From an uncultured Alphaproteobacteria bacterium (lineage in GTDB: Bacteria > Pseudomonadota > Alphaproteobacteria > Rickettsiales > UBA1997), in the NCBI GenBank assembly GCA_949288805.1, contig CASELL010000001.1:1-64000 (forward strand): DNA of 64,000 nucleotides. Reading direction: 5' to 3'. A program made the translations under genes and the position numbers. Numbering within the stretch: position 1 is the stretch's first letter; each line of letters begins with the position of its first letter. The notes under the pieces are model-generated. The model saw only the letters and a list, made by a program, of their open reading frames with translations. It was not told where the DNA came from and made no database searches. Positions 39,754 to 49,559 of the stretch are shown in pieces.

Positions 39754-41754
39754 TTATTCAAACTCAACAATTAAGTCGTTTTTATTCACTAAATCATTAT
39801 TTTCTTTATGAACTTTTTTTATTTTAGCATCAAAATCTGCTCTAATTATATTCTCCATTTTCATAGCTTCTATTGAATATAATTCTTCACCAGCAGTTAC
39901 TTCATCCCCATCCTTAATTTTTATTTTAAATATTTTACCAGCAATAGGGGATTTTAGAAATTTAACTTTTTTAACAGCTTCAACAATCGGCATAAACTGT
40001 TCTAATTCTGATATTCTAGTAGTTCTAACACTTACTCTAATTATAGAACCCATATATTGAAAACAATAATTTCCAGCATAATCGTCTTGTAATATTTTAA
40101 CATTAATTGGTTTATTATTAACCAAACCCCTAAAAATATTATTGCCATGTTGCCAAGCAGTAGTTAAAACATCATAACCAGTTCCATATTCAACACCAAA
40201 AGAATTATCTTTATTGTTAATATTACATAAATATTTCTTTCCATCAATATCAACCACTAACTTATCTTCTACATTATTTTTATTATTTTTTACTATTCCA
40301 CCGGTAATATTTCTAACTCTATCTATATAGTTTGTATACATATAAAGAGCTACACTAATCAAAGAACTTTTCTTTTTTGCTTCAAGTTCATTATTATTAA
40401 AACCAGAAGAAAACTCTTTTTTAATGAAATTAGTATTTATATCACCTTTTAAAAACTTTTCATTATATGTAATTGTTTCTAAAAAACCTATATTATGAGC
40501 TACACCAGTAATAAAAAAACTACCAAGTGCCGTTTGCATTCTTTCTATACAATGTTGTCTATTATCAGCATAAGTTAATAATTTACATATCATGCTATCA
40601 TAAAAAGAACTTATTTCGCATCCTTCATAAATACCGGTATCTACTCTAACACCTTCAACAGTAGTTGGTTCCATATATTTATTAATTCTACCAGAAGATG
40701 GCAAAAAACCTCTTGAAGGATCTTCGGCACATATTCTACTTTCCATAGCCCAACCTTTAAGTTTTATATCTTTTTGAGTAAATGGAAGTTTTTCGCCCTT
40801 AGCTATATTTATCATTAATTCAACTATATCAAGACCAGTAATCAATTCTGTAACGCCATGTTCTACTTGTAATCTTGTATTCATTTCAAGAAAATAGAAA
40901 TTTTTATCTTTATCCATCATACATTCTATTGTTCCCGCAGAATAATAACCAACTTCTTTACATAAAGAAACAGCTTGTTTATACATTTTTTGTCTAGTTT
41001 CTTCATCAACAAAGGAGCTTGGAGCTTCTTCTATAACTTTTTGATTGTTTCTTTGAATAGAACATTCTCTTTCACCTAAACAAACAATATTACCAAACTT
41101 ATCACCTATTACCTGTATTTCAATATGTCTAGGATTTTCTATAAACTTCTCTATAAATATTCTTCCATCACCAAAACTATTTATAGCTTCATTCGTAGCA
41201 GTTTCAAAAGCATCTTTAACATCTTCAGCACAAGTAACCATTCTCATACCTTTACCACCACCACCAGCAGAAGCTTTAATCATAACAGGAAAACCTATTT
41301 TTGTAGCGATTTTAACAGCTTCATCTGCATCTTTAATAATACCATCATAACCAGGAACAACACTAACACCTGCTTTTTTAGCAATTTTTTTAGATTCTAT
41401 TTTATCACCCATTTTTTTAATAGCATCAACAGGAGGAGCAATTAAAGTTATACCTTCTTTTTCTAATCTCTCTGCAAATACAGAGTTTTCAGATAAAAAA
41501 CCATATCCAGGGTGAACATAAGTAGCACCAGTTTTTTTAGCTGCATTTACAACTTTATCTATATTTAAATAACTATCAGAAGCAATAGCTGAACCTAAAA
41601 GTACAGCTTCATCTGCCATTTGAACATGTAAAGAATTAACATCTGCTTCGGAATAAACAGCAACTGTTTTAATACCTAATTTTTTAGCAGTTTTAATAAT
41701 TCTACAAGCAATTTCACCACGATTAGCTATTAATATCTTATCTTTATTATACAT
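39754..41754 (-). CDS. Acyl-CoA (propionyl-CoA type) carboxylase, biotin-containing alpha chain
   Basis: The alpha subunit carries biotin carboxylase and biotin-carrier domains and works with a carboxyltransferase beta subunit. Biotin carboxylase motifs are KILIANRGEIACRII at the start, the ATP-grasp glycine loop KASAGGGGKGMR and the catalytic EMNTRLQVEHGVTE. A linker (about 470-590) leads to the biotinyl domain, with the biotin-accepting Lys632 in IEAMKMEN. At 666 residues it matches PccA or MccA. No beta subunit is in the window, so propionyl-, methylcrotonyl- and acetyl-CoA remain possible substrates; the layout favours PccA. Confidence 0.88.
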   Translation of the reverse strand: MYNKDKILIANRGEIACRIIKTAKKLGIKTVAVYSEADVNSLHVQMADEAVLLGSAIASDSYLNIDKVVNAAKKTGATYVHPGYGFLSENSVFAERLEKEGITLIAPPVDAIKKMGDKIESKKIAKKAGVSVVPGYDGIIKDADEAVKIATKIGFPVMIKASAGGGGKGMRMVTCAEDVKDAFETATNEAINSFGDGRIFIEKFIENPRHIEIQVIGDKFGNIVCLGERECSIQRNNQKVIEEAPSSFVDEETRQKMYKQAVSLCKEVGYYSAGTIECMMDKDKNFYFLEMNTRLQVEHGVTELITGLDIVELMINIAKGEKLPFTQKDIKLKGWAMESRICAEDPSRGFLPSSGRINKYMEPTTVEGVRVDTGIYEGCEISSFYDSMICKLLTYADNRQHCIERMQTALGSFFITGVAHNIGFLETITYNEKFLKGDINTNFIKKEFSSGFNNNELEAKKKSSLISVALYMYTNYIDRVRNITGGIVKNNKNNVEDKLVVDIDGKKYLCNINNKDNSFGVEYGTGYDVLTTAWQHGNNIFRGLVNNKPINVKILQDDYAGNYCFQYMGSIIRVSVRTTRISELEQFMPIVEAVKKVKFLKSPIAGKIFKIKIKDGDEVTAGEELYSIEAMKMENIIRADFDAKIKKVHKENNDLVNKNDLIVEFE

Positions 41755-41830
41755 TTTAAATAAATATTTGTTAATACTATTACAAGAAATAATATATCTT
41801 ATTATTTTTTTTTCAAGATATTTTAAAAAA

Positions 41831-41860
41831 AATCAACAGATAATTATCTGTTGATTTTTT
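41831..41860 (-). terminator. Terminator of the phosphohexomutase gene
   Basis: A perfect 10-base-pair stem (41831-41840 with 41847-41856, loop TAATTA) lies 39 bases beyond the stop codon at 41895. T-runs exist on both sides, so it could also work on the plus strand. Confidence 0.8.
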
Positions 41861-41894
41861 AATATCTTTATTATTGATATAAATTAAAAATTAA

Positions 41895-43277
41895 TTAAAA
41901 ATTAATATCATAACCACTTAAATTAAGTTGATGTTTTAAATCAGATTTACATTCTTCAAGTCCCTTTTCACTTAAAGCTTCACATCTTGTAGTAATATCA
42001 GGTTGAGTATTAGAACCTCTAACTAACCACCAACCATCACTAGTTTCAACTCTAATACCATCTACATCAACAAAACTTCTTCCTTCTTTTTTCATTCTTT
42101 CTGCTATTTCATCAGCTATTTTAAACTTTTTATCATCACCAACTTCAACCCTTATTTCAGTTGTAGAATAAGTTTTAGGAAAAGATTCTCTAATCTCTGC
42201 TATTGTTTCTTTTGTATGAGATAAAAAATTCATTAATTTAACACCAGCATAAAGAGCATCATCGTAGTTATGATTTTCACCATAAAACATATGACCACTA
42301 GTTTCTGCTGCTAATTTTATATTATCACTTTTCATTTTAGATTTTTGAGCAGAATGTCCGGGTTTCCACATAACAGGAACACCACCATGTGCTTTAATGT
42401 CATCATATAAAACTTTACTAGCTTTAACTTCTGACATTACTTTTTCCCCAGGGTTATGTTTTAAAAACTCTCTTGCTAAAATAATTAACAATTGATCTCC
42501 ATACAATAAAACACCTTTATTATCTACAACTCCTATTCTGTCTCCATCTCCATCAAAACCAACACCAAAATCACAATTATTATCAATAACTGCTTTTTTT
42601 AACATCTCCATATTTTTTTCTACTGCTGGATCTGGGTGGTGATTAGGAAAGTTTCCATCTACTACATCACACATAGTTAAGTTTTCATTAGGAAATTTAG
42701 CAACTATATCTTTTAAAATACTAGCAACAGCACCATTTCCTGCATCCCACATAATTTTTAATTTTCTATCACCAAGATCCAAATGTTCTAATATAAACTT
42801 AAAATAATTAGGTTTTATATCAAATTCTTCATATTTTCCTTGATTAGAAGATTTTTCAAAATCATCATTTTTAGAATAAACACCTAATTCTTGTATATCA
42901 TCACCAAAAACAGGACCATCAACAGTTAACATTTTAAAACCATTATATTCAGGTGGATTGTGAGAAGCTGTAACTATTATACCAGCATCTTTATTTAAAT
43001 TATGTATAGCAAAATAAACAACAGGAGTTGGAACTAGACCAACATTAACAACATCTATACCACATTCTAATAAACCTTTAATAACCTGTTTAGAATACTC
43101 TGGTGATGTATGTCTACCATCATAACCAATTATACAAGATTTCTTATTATATTTTCTTTTTAATAAAGTTCCATAAGATAACCCAACATAATAAGCATCT
43201 TCATTATTTATTTGTTTATCAACAACACCTCTAATATCGTATTGTTTTAAAATACTTTTTTCAAAAATATGACCCAT
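41895..43277 (-). CDS. Phosphomannomutase/phosphoglucomutase
   Basis: Alpha-D-phosphohexomutase that moves phosphate between C1 and C6 of mannose or glucose, supplying GDP-mannose or UDP-glucose for surface glycans. The phosphoserine loop IIVTASHNPPEYNGFK contains Ser105. The metal loop GFDGDGDRIGVVD and the sugar-binding ETSGHMFYGENHNYDDALYAG follow. The C-terminal phosphate loop VRGSNTQPDITTRCEA is complete. At 460 residues it matches the AlgC/ManB family. Substrate choice cannot be set from sequence. It stands between two terminators as a single-gene unit. Confidence 0.92.
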   Translation of the reverse strand: MGHIFEKSILKQYDIRGVVDKQINNEDAYYVGLSYGTLLKRKYNKKSCIIGYDGRHTSPEYSKQVIKGLLECGIDVVNVGLVPTPVVYFAIHNLNKDAGIIVTASHNPPEYNGFKMLTVDGPVFGDDIQELGVYSKNDDFEKSSNQGKYEEFDIKPNYFKFILEHLDLGDRKLKIMWDAGNGAVASILKDIVAKFPNENLTMCDVVDGNFPNHHPDPAVEKNMEMLKKAVIDNNCDFGVGFDGDGDRIGVVDNKGVLLYGDQLLIILAREFLKHNPGEKVMSEVKASKVLYDDIKAHGGVPVMWKPGHSAQKSKMKSDNIKLAAETSGHMFYGENHNYDDALYAGVKLMNFLSHTKETIAEIRESFPKTYSTTEIRVEVGDDKKFKIADEIAERMKKEGRSFVDVDGIRVETSDGWWLVRGSNTQPDITTRCEALSEKGLEECKSDLKHQLNLSGYDINF

Positions 43278-43287
43278 AATTAATTAA

Positions 43288-43323
43288 AGTTGTTATTAAA
43301 CTATTAATAGTTTAATAACAACT
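43288..43323. terminator. Long hairpin after the 1055-residue gene
   Basis: A 36-base perfect palindrome (left arm 43288-43304, right arm 43307-43323) with almost no loop lies 33 bases beyond the stop codon at 43356. T-rich sequence follows on each side but is short, so termination strength is uncertain. It also precedes the mutase gene (ATG at 43277). Confidence 0.6.
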
Positions 43324-43355
43324 CTTTTAAAAAACAATATATTTATATAAATATA

Positions 43356-46300
43356 TTAAATATACATAGAAATACCATTATTAACATTATTAAGACGTAT
43401 GTTGTGCATATCTAAGTTGGCTTGTGCTACACCGAATCTATTAAGTAAATTAAGCATTAGTGTTACATTTTGAGTATATATGTCAACAAGACATTGAAGA
43501 TATTCTTTTGTTGAAAGTTGTCTGTCCAAATTAAAACCTTGTGGTTGTGCTTGTTGTTGAACAATTTTAATTTGTCCATAATTTGGTTGTTGTACTTGTT
43601 GTTGAACAATTTTAATTTGTCCATAATTTGGTTGTTGTACTTGTTGTTGAACAATTTTAACTTCCCTACCAGCTGGTTGGTACTCTCTTTGTGGATAAAG
43701 AGAAATGTTAACACTATTAAGTAATTTTTCAAATCTTTGTTTGGTTTCAATATTTTGAAATTGATATTTTGTTGATATTATTTCAGCAAAATCTTTAAGT
43801 CTATGAAACTCAGATTGATTTCCTTCTTCTTTAACTTTATTTACAGAGTCTCGTATTGCCTCCAACATACCATTTACAAAAGCTTTGGGAGAAACTTTTT
43901 CGCGAACATTTTCTAAATTATTTTCAAGTTCTTTTATATTTGTTGATGTAAGTATTGCATCTATAACCCTAACAACCTCATTATTATAATATCTACTATC
44001 ATGATATTGTTGTCGTTTTGTCGTTTCTTGTGTTTGTGTTTTTACTCCTTGAACTTTAGCAGTTTTAGGTCCTTCATTGGTTACTCTAGGTTTGTTTTGT
44101 AAAGCTTCAAATTTTTTCTTTTGTTTTTCAAGTTTTTCAGTAAAGCCTGATAAACCTCCTTGTAATTTACTTAAATCTTTGCTTTTTTTAGCTAAATCTG
44201 TTTTTAATTTTTTATTTTCATATCTTAATTTTTTATTTTCATATCTTAATTTTTTATTTTCTTCTTCTGCTTTTTGTTTTTCTTCTTCTGTTTTTTGATT
44301 TTCTTCTTCTTCTTTTCTTTTTTTTATTGCTTCAGATACTGATTTTTTAAGTTCATTTAGTTCTTTTGTAATAGGTTCTGTTGGATTATCTTTAAAAAAA
44401 CTTTTAAGTTCTTCCTCTATGGTTTTTTTATCTTTTTCACTTCCTTCAATAATATTTAATAATTTTATTATTTTAATATCTTCAATGTTTTCAACACCAG
44501 ATATATCTTTAAGTTTCTTTTTTTTCTCTTCATCGCCTAGACCTTCTAATAACAAATCAATATCTTTTTTTACTGTATTTGCTGCTTCTACCATTTTTCT
44601 CGTAAAAGGTTTTTGTTCTCCTTTTTCGTCAAAAAAAGCAAAATCCTCTCTTAATTTTCTTTCATTTTCTTCACCTTCAAATGCAACTCTAGAAAAAATA
44701 TTAAAAAGACGTTCCGCAGTGTTATAAAGTAATTCACGTGAACTTGGGGAAATTTCAGCTGATCTAACTTCAGTATTACCAATAAATAAATTGAGAAGAG
44801 TAGCATCGTTTATATTATCTCCTTTTCCTAATATTTTCACAACATCATCTTCTTTAAAACATCCAGCACCTACTGCATTAACATGTTCAGATAAGCAAGT
44901 TAAAAGTTTTTCAGCTCCTTCTTTACCTTCTTTATTTAGTTCAACAAGTTTTTCTAATAAATTAACAGGTTTTCCATCTTCTATAATAGTTGTTATAGCA
45001 ATTTTTTCAAGAACTGATTCAATAGCTGAATCAAATGGATTATCATGTATTTGTCTCTCAAGATGTTCTATAGCATATGGTTTAATATCATCTATTTTTT
45101 TTTCACTATTAAAATATAACAAACCATTAACATCTATTATAGGTATACTCTTCCATACATTAAGAGCATTATTATTTGCTTTATTTGGATCAAATTTAAG
45201 TTCACCAACATCTTTATTTACCACATCCAAGTCAACACCATTTTCTTTTAAAAACGTTTTGAGAGTTTCTGCTTCTTCATAAGTTAATCTGTTAAATTGT
45301 TCTTTTTCTTTTTCTTTTGTTGCATTATTAATGGCATTTATTAAAATATCAATAACATCGTCTTCTATTTTATATCCATCGTTTCCTTCTTTTTCTACTG
45401 CATAATAAAATGCTGTTAATTTAGAGGCAACTCCACGTAAGAGTCCAGCAATCCTTGTTTTTTCATTACTTAAATTTTTTCCTTTTTCTTCTTTTAAATA
45501 ATTTAGTTTTCTTTTTATGCTAGAAATAAAAGCATCACTGCTGGAAATCTCTTGATAAACGCCTTCTCTTATTTTTTTTCCAAGTCCAAGAACTACTCTT
45601 AAATCTTCCTTTATTTTTTTCTTAGCCTCTTCCACTCTTTTATCTTTAAGCTCTGCTCCATCATACTTACCCATTTCAGAACTAAGAAGTTTTCTTCCTT
45701 CTTCTTCATCTTTAGCACTAAATAGACTAAAAGCTCCAAGTGCTTTTGAAAAATCAACATCATCTTTTATTCTTTTATTATCATCATCACCGTCAAAAGA
45801 ATCATCTCCCAATTTTTCTTCTAAAGATTCTTTAATTTTTGCTCCAAATGAATCTTTTTCAGCCATAACACATGATTGATAAACCGCATTAAGTCTCTTT
45901 CTGATGGGTTCTGAAACTCCTGCAAACAACACTTTTTTGAATTCATCTAATATTCTACAAAGTAATTCCTTTTGGTTCAGATTCAAACCAGTATGACCAG
46001 TAATTTTTGATGTTAATTTTTTAACTCCGTCATTAATTTCAGTAACCACCTGAACAAGCTCTGTTTCGGGTAATAACAACAATAAATTTTGTAAGTTTTT
46101 TTTAAAATCTATAAAATTCCAGTCACCACTTTCTAGCGCTTTTTTTCCCATTGAAACAAACGTTTCATTAATTTTATCATATACATTAAATCCAAAATAT
46201 CTACATCCCTCTACACCAAATTCTCTAACAATAAATCTTGCTAAAGCAGGATTACTTTCCATACATTTTAATAAATCAAATCTATATGTTCCACCATTTT

Positions 46301-46523
46301 TTCCAATAAAAGTGGTTTTAAGCAGTGTTTCAAGTTGTTTTCTTGACATTTTTTCTAAAAGAACTTCTGGATCTACTTTATATAAAAAATCATCAATTTC
46401 CTGATCATCCCCAACATCAAAACCAAGATTGTTTAATTGTGCCACAAAATCTTCTCTAGATACCACTAGTTTAGGAGTTTCTCTGTCTAAAAAATCATAT
46501 AAATCAAATGTTGTTTCTGCCAT
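43356..46523 (-). CDS. Very large coiled-coil protein of unknown function (1055 residues)
   Basis: Not recognised. There is no signal peptide or membrane segment, so it is cytoplasmic or secreted by a signal-independent route. Residues 1-200 look globular (MAETTFDLYDFLDRETPKL onward, including CRYFGFNVYDKINETF). The region to about 690 is mainly acidic and basic helices. A clear coiled coil at about 700-800 contains three YENKKLR-type heptads. The tail from about 955 has 15-residue repeats KIVQQQVQQPNYGQI (43551-43661) and a final Asn/Met/Gln-rich stretch. Composition is less Asn/Ile-rich than its neighbours. A near-consensus promoter (46556-46584) lies directly upstream. It could be structural or an exported effector; no evidence decides. 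Confidence 0.85.
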   Translation of the reverse strand: MAETTFDLYDFLDRETPKLVVSREDFVAQLNNLGFDVGDDQEIDDFLYKVDPEVLLEKMSRKQLETLLKTTFIGKNGGTYRFDLLKCMESNPALARFIVREFGVEGCRYFGFNVYDKINETFVSMGKKALESGDWNFIDFKKNLQNLLLLLPETELVQVVTEINDGVKKLTSKITGHTGLNLNQKELLCRILDEFKKVLFAGVSEPIRKRLNAVYQSCVMAEKDSFGAKIKESLEEKLGDDSFDGDDDNKRIKDDVDFSKALGAFSLFSAKDEEEGRKLLSSEMGKYDGAELKDKRVEEAKKKIKEDLRVVLGLGKKIREGVYQEISSSDAFISSIKRKLNYLKEEKGKNLSNEKTRIAGLLRGVASKLTAFYYAVEKEGNDGYKIEDDVIDILINAINNATKEKEKEQFNRLTYEEAETLKTFLKENGVDLDVVNKDVGELKFDPNKANNNALNVWKSIPIIDVNGLLYFNSEKKIDDIKPYAIEHLERQIHDNPFDSAIESVLEKIAITTIIEDGKPVNLLEKLVELNKEGKEGAEKLLTCLSEHVNAVGAGCFKEDDVVKILGKGDNINDATLLNLFIGNTEVRSAEISPSSRELLYNTAERLFNIFSRVAFEGEENERKLREDFAFFDEKGEQKPFTRKMVEAANTVKKDIDLLLEGLGDEEKKKKLKDISGVENIEDIKIIKLLNIIEGSEKDKKTIEEELKSFFKDNPTEPITKELNELKKSVSEAIKKRKEEEENQKTEEEKQKAEEENKKLRYENKKLRYENKKLKTDLAKKSKDLSKLQGGLSGFTEKLEKQKKKFEALQNKPRVTNEGPKTAKVQGVKTQTQETTKRQQYHDSRYYNNEVVRVIDAILTSTNIKELENNLENVREKVSPKAFVNGMLEAIRDSVNKVKEEGNQSEFHRLKDFAEIISTKYQFQNIETKQRFEKLLNSVNISLYPQREYQPAGREVKIVQQQVQQPNYGQIKIVQQQVQQPNYGQIKIVQQQAQPQGFNLDRQLSTKEYLQCLVDIYTQNVTLMLNLLNRFGVAQANLDMHNIRLNNVNNGISMYI
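43551..43661 (-). repeat. Identical 45-base tandem repeats in the large gene
   Basis: 43551-43595 and 43596-43640 are identical at all 45 bases, and a third partial copy (43641-43661) matches the first 20 of 21 compared bases. They encode 15-residue KIVQQQVQQPNYGQI units near the C-terminus. Lack of any difference suggests recent expansion or homogenisation. Confidence 0.95.
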
Positions 46524-46555
46524 AAAAAAAATAAATTTATTAATATCCTGAAACT

Positions 46556-46584
46556 AGTATACAATATTTTTTTTATAATGTCAA
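46556..46584 (-). promoter_or_regulatory. Near-consensus promoter of the 1055-residue gene
   Basis: On the minus strand, perfect -35 TTGACA (46579-46584), ideal 17-base spacer, -10 TATACT (46556-46561, five of six). Among the best promoters in the window. The gene's ATG follows about 26 bases after the predicted start, without a clear Shine-Dalgarno sequence. Confidence 0.8.
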
Positions 46585-46599
46585 CACTTTTTTATTTTT

Positions 46600-47172
46600 T
46601 TAGGAATTTTTTTTATTTAAATAAAGCTTATTTATAAAAAGATCTTTTTTATCTAAAAATAAATATTCTAAATTATCACTAATTTTTTTATTTGTAAGAC
46701 TTAATTGCTTTAATTCTTCAGAATTAAACTTCTTTAAAACAAAATCAATAACATTATGATCTTGTGGATGACCTATACCTATTCTAATTCTATGATAATT
46801 TTTACCAATCATTTCAGATATACTTTTAATACCATTATGACCAGCAGAACCTCCACCTAATTTGTATTTTACCTTACAAAATTCTAGATCTAAATCGTCA
46901 TGAAAAACAAAAATATTTTCAATTGGTATTTTAAAAAACTTTTTAATTTCACTAACAGCAACACCCGACTTATTCATATATGTTTGAGGTTTTGCTATTA
47001 TAACTTTTTTTGAAAATAGTTCGCAAGTATATATTTCTGCTTTAAATTTTTTTTGGCAACCTGTAATATTATAATTTTTTAATATTTCATCTATACATAA
47101 AAAACCACAATTATGTCTAGTTTTTTCATATTCTTCACCAAAATTACCAAGTCCAACTATTAAATAATACAT
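46600..47172 (-). CDS. pth: Peptidyl-tRNA hydrolase
   Basis: Releases tRNA from peptidyl-tRNA that drops off ribosomes. The conserved LIVGLGNFGEEYEKTRHNCGF holds catalytic His20. KPQTYMNKSG, FHDDLDLEFCKVKYKLGGGSAGHNGIKS and RIRIGIGHP follow in order, all family signatures. At 190 residues it is normal. Its start overlaps the stop of the PilB/GspE gene by one base, so it is the last gene of a run that begins at cvpA or at the small membrane protein. The usual neighbours rplY and ychF are not adjacent. Confidence 0.96.
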   Translation of the reverse strand: MYYLIVGLGNFGEEYEKTRHNCGFLCIDEILKNYNITGCQKKFKAEIYTCELFSKKVIIAKPQTYMNKSGVAVSEIKKFFKIPIENIFVFHDDLDLEFCKVKYKLGGGSAGHNGIKSISEMIGKNYHRIRIGIGHPQDHNVIDFVLKKFNSEELKQLSLTNKKISDNLEYLFLDKKDLFINKLYLNKKNS

Positions 47173-48974
47173 TACTTTACATCCATAGCAGAAGTCATAT
47201 CAACAACTCTTACTAGTTCTTGCATCGTTGTATAACCCATAATAACTTTTTGAACTCCATCCATCTGCATAGAAACAAAACCATTTTTATTTAAATAATT
47301 TATCATTTCTTTTTTTGTAGCTCTTGTAACTATCATTTCATCTAATTCTTTATCAACATCTATTATTTCGGCAACAGCCATTCTTCCAGAAAAACCTGTT
47401 CCTCTACACTTATCACAACCTTTTTCTTTATATAATTCAGTAACCTTATTAGCAATATTTGTTCCTAAAAACTTTGATATTATCTGTCTTTCTTCCTCTG
47501 TAATTTTATATTTTTCTTTACAGTATGGACATAATTTTCTAGTTAATCTTTGAGCAATTATACATATCAACGAACCTGACAATAAATATGGTTCAACACC
47601 AATTTGCATTAATCTAGGTATAGCAGAAAAAGCATCATTTGTATGTAAAGAAGAATAAACTTGGTGACCAGTCATAGCTGCTTGAACAGCAGCAATAGCA
47701 GTTTCCTTGTCCCTAATCTCACCTACAAGTATAACATCAGGGTCTTGTCTCATTAATGTTCTAATTCCATCAGCAAAATCAAGACCAACATCTGGATTAA
47801 TATTTGTCTGTCTAATTAATGGTATTCTATATTCCACAGGATTTTCTAATGTCATTATATTTTTGTCAATACTGTTTATCATATTCAAAACAGTATACAA
47901 GGTCGTGGTTTTACCACTACCAGTAGGACCTGTAATAATAACAATACCTTCTGGCCTTTTAATACATTTTTTAATTATATTTTGAGTTCTAGGAAAATAG
48001 CCAAGTTTATCAAGATCAAGAATAGATTTTTTTTCGTCCAATATTCTCATTACTATATTTTCGCCTTCAACAGTAGGTTGACTTGAAACCCTGAAATCAA
48101 TATTTCTTCCTAAAATCTGGGCATTAATTCTACCATCTTGTGCTTTTCTAGTTTCAGCAATATTCATACCAGACATAATCTTAATTCTAACAACAATAGA
48201 GCTCCAATAATCCTTATGAAAAGCTTTTATTTGTTCCATCTTACCATCAATTCTGTATCTTAATCTTAAAAAGAAGTTTTCTGGTTCAAAGTGTAAATCC
48301 GAAGCTCCAACACGAACAGCATCTGTCAATATAGCATCAACAAGTCGCACCATAGGGCTTTTATAGTCGCCTTGTAAAGCCTGTTCTTCGTCACCAGTTA
48401 AAGAGCCATTTTCTATTTCTTTTAAAATACCATCAATAGACATGTCATAATCATAATATCTATCAATAGCATTAACTATATCAGACTCTGAAGCATATAT
48501 TAGTTGAACATTGTAATTTAAAGGAAAAAATCTTTTTATTTGGTCAGAAACAACTATATTAAAAATATCAGTTGTCGCAACAGTTACAGTATTATCAATT
48601 AAACCAACAGCAACAACCTTGTTTTGCATAGCAAAACCTTTTGGTATCTTTCTAACAAGATTTTGATCTATAATTAAAGATTTTAAATCAATATTTTTAG
48701 CATCAGTATCAGCATTTAATATTTCAGATAAAGTTTTATCACTAATAAAACCCATTCTAACAAGAATAGAAGAGATATCCTCTCTTTTTCCATTGTTCTT
48801 TTGTTCTTTAAGAGCAACCTCTACTTGATCCTGTGAAACAATTTTTCTTTCAATTAATTCATCAAGTATGTCAACTTTTTTATTTTCTTGTTTTTGTGTA
48901 ACAGCTTCTTCTGCTACAACTTCTTTACTATTGTTAGTAGATTCGCTACTATCTTTATTTGTTTCCTCTGACAT
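47172..48974 (-). CDS. PilB/GspE-type secretion ATPase
   Basis: Hexameric ATPase that powers type IV pilus extension or type II secretion. A charged N-terminus (1-35) and MshEN-like N-domains (about 36-170) precede the core. The core holds Walker A GPTGSGKT (349-356), the Asp box near TLENPVEYRI, Walker B MRQDPDVILVGEIRD and the His box MTGHQVYSSLHTN. The zinc tetra-cysteine motif (Cys482, Cys485, Cys520, Cys523) is complete. At 600 residues it is normal. All catalytic elements are intact, but no other pilus or secretion gene is in the window, so partners must lie elsewhere or the protein has another job. Confidence 0.9.
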   Translation of the reverse strand: MSEETNKDSSESTNNSKEVVAEEAVTQKQENKKVDILDELIERKIVSQDQVEVALKEQKNNGKREDISSILVRMGFISDKTLSEILNADTDAKNIDLKSLIIDQNLVRKIPKGFAMQNKVVAVGLIDNTVTVATTDIFNIVVSDQIKRFFPLNYNVQLIYASESDIVNAIDRYYDYDMSIDGILKEIENGSLTGDEEQALQGDYKSPMVRLVDAILTDAVRVGASDLHFEPENFFLRLRYRIDGKMEQIKAFHKDYWSSIVVRIKIMSGMNIAETRKAQDGRINAQILGRNIDFRVSSQPTVEGENIVMRILDEKKSILDLDKLGYFPRTQNIIKKCIKRPEGIVIITGPTGSGKTTTLYTVLNMINSIDKNIMTLENPVEYRIPLIRQTNINPDVGLDFADGIRTLMRQDPDVILVGEIRDKETAIAAVQAAMTGHQVYSSLHTNDAFSAIPRLMQIGVEPYLLSGSLICIIAQRLTRKLCPYCKEKYKITEEERQIISKFLGTNIANKVTELYKEKGCDKCRGTGFSGRMAVAEIIDVDKELDEMIVTRATKKEMINYLNKNGFVSMQMDGVQKVIMGYTTMQELVRVVDMTSAMDVK

Positions 48975-48975
48975 A

Positions 48976-49479
48976 TTATAGTAATATTCTCTTAATAGCT
49001 ATTAATAAAGTTATTATAACAAAAAGTCTAATTATTTTAAATAAATCAACCTTATCATCAGTTTTTAATAAGATATACTTTTTAAGTGTTTTGTTTATGT
49101 TGTTTTTTCTTTCTTGTTTTTTAACTTTTTCTAGTTCTTCCTTTGTTAATGTATTATAATACTCTTGTCTTTCTTTTTCTTTTACTAATTCACTATCATA
49201 TTCTGGATGAACTTCTAATGTTCTAGCTATAAAATAAAGATCTAAAATTGTTAACAACAAAATTACAACATCAAATATTTCCAATAAAAATCTAGAATTA
49301 ACAAATTTTAAAGAAATAAAATAAATAACACAAGGAATTAATGACCAATAATATAAAATAATATTTAAATTTTCCTCACCATTTCTAGCTCTTAAAAAAG
49401 AAGAAACAACCCTCTCTTTTAAACCATTATATATTTTTTTAAGAAATAGAAAAACTTTATTAAAAAATGTTTTAAACAT
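48976..49479 (-). CDS. Hypothetical membrane protein (167 residues)
   Basis: Not recognised. A basic amphipathic N-terminus (FFNKVFLFLKKIYNGLKERVV) is followed by two adjacent membrane segments (about 42-60 and 67-85). A charged helical region (about 90-145, with ELVKEKERQEYYNTLTKEELEKVKKQERK) leads to a final membrane segment (about 148-167). It ends one base before the PilB/GspE start, so the two are co-translated. Position suggests, but does not show, a membrane partner of the ATPase. Confidence 0.65.
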   Translation of the reverse strand: MFKTFFNKVFLFLKKIYNGLKERVVSSFLRARNGEENLNIILYYWSLIPCVIYFISLKFVNSRFLLEIFDVVILLLTILDLYFIARTLEVHPEYDSELVKEKERQEYYNTLTKEELEKVKKQERKNNINKTLKKYILLKTDDKVDLFKIIRLFVIITLLIAIKRILL

Positions 49480-49559
49480 AAAAAAACAAAAAATTAAACT
49501 GCTAATAGTATGAAACCTTTATTTTATTTTGCAAGAAAAAAATTATTAATCGTTTAAAA

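Noticed and set aside
43463-44298. Overlapping frames inside the 1055-residue gene
   Set aside because: They are shadows caused by its repeats and coiled-coil codons; no ribosome site or family match.
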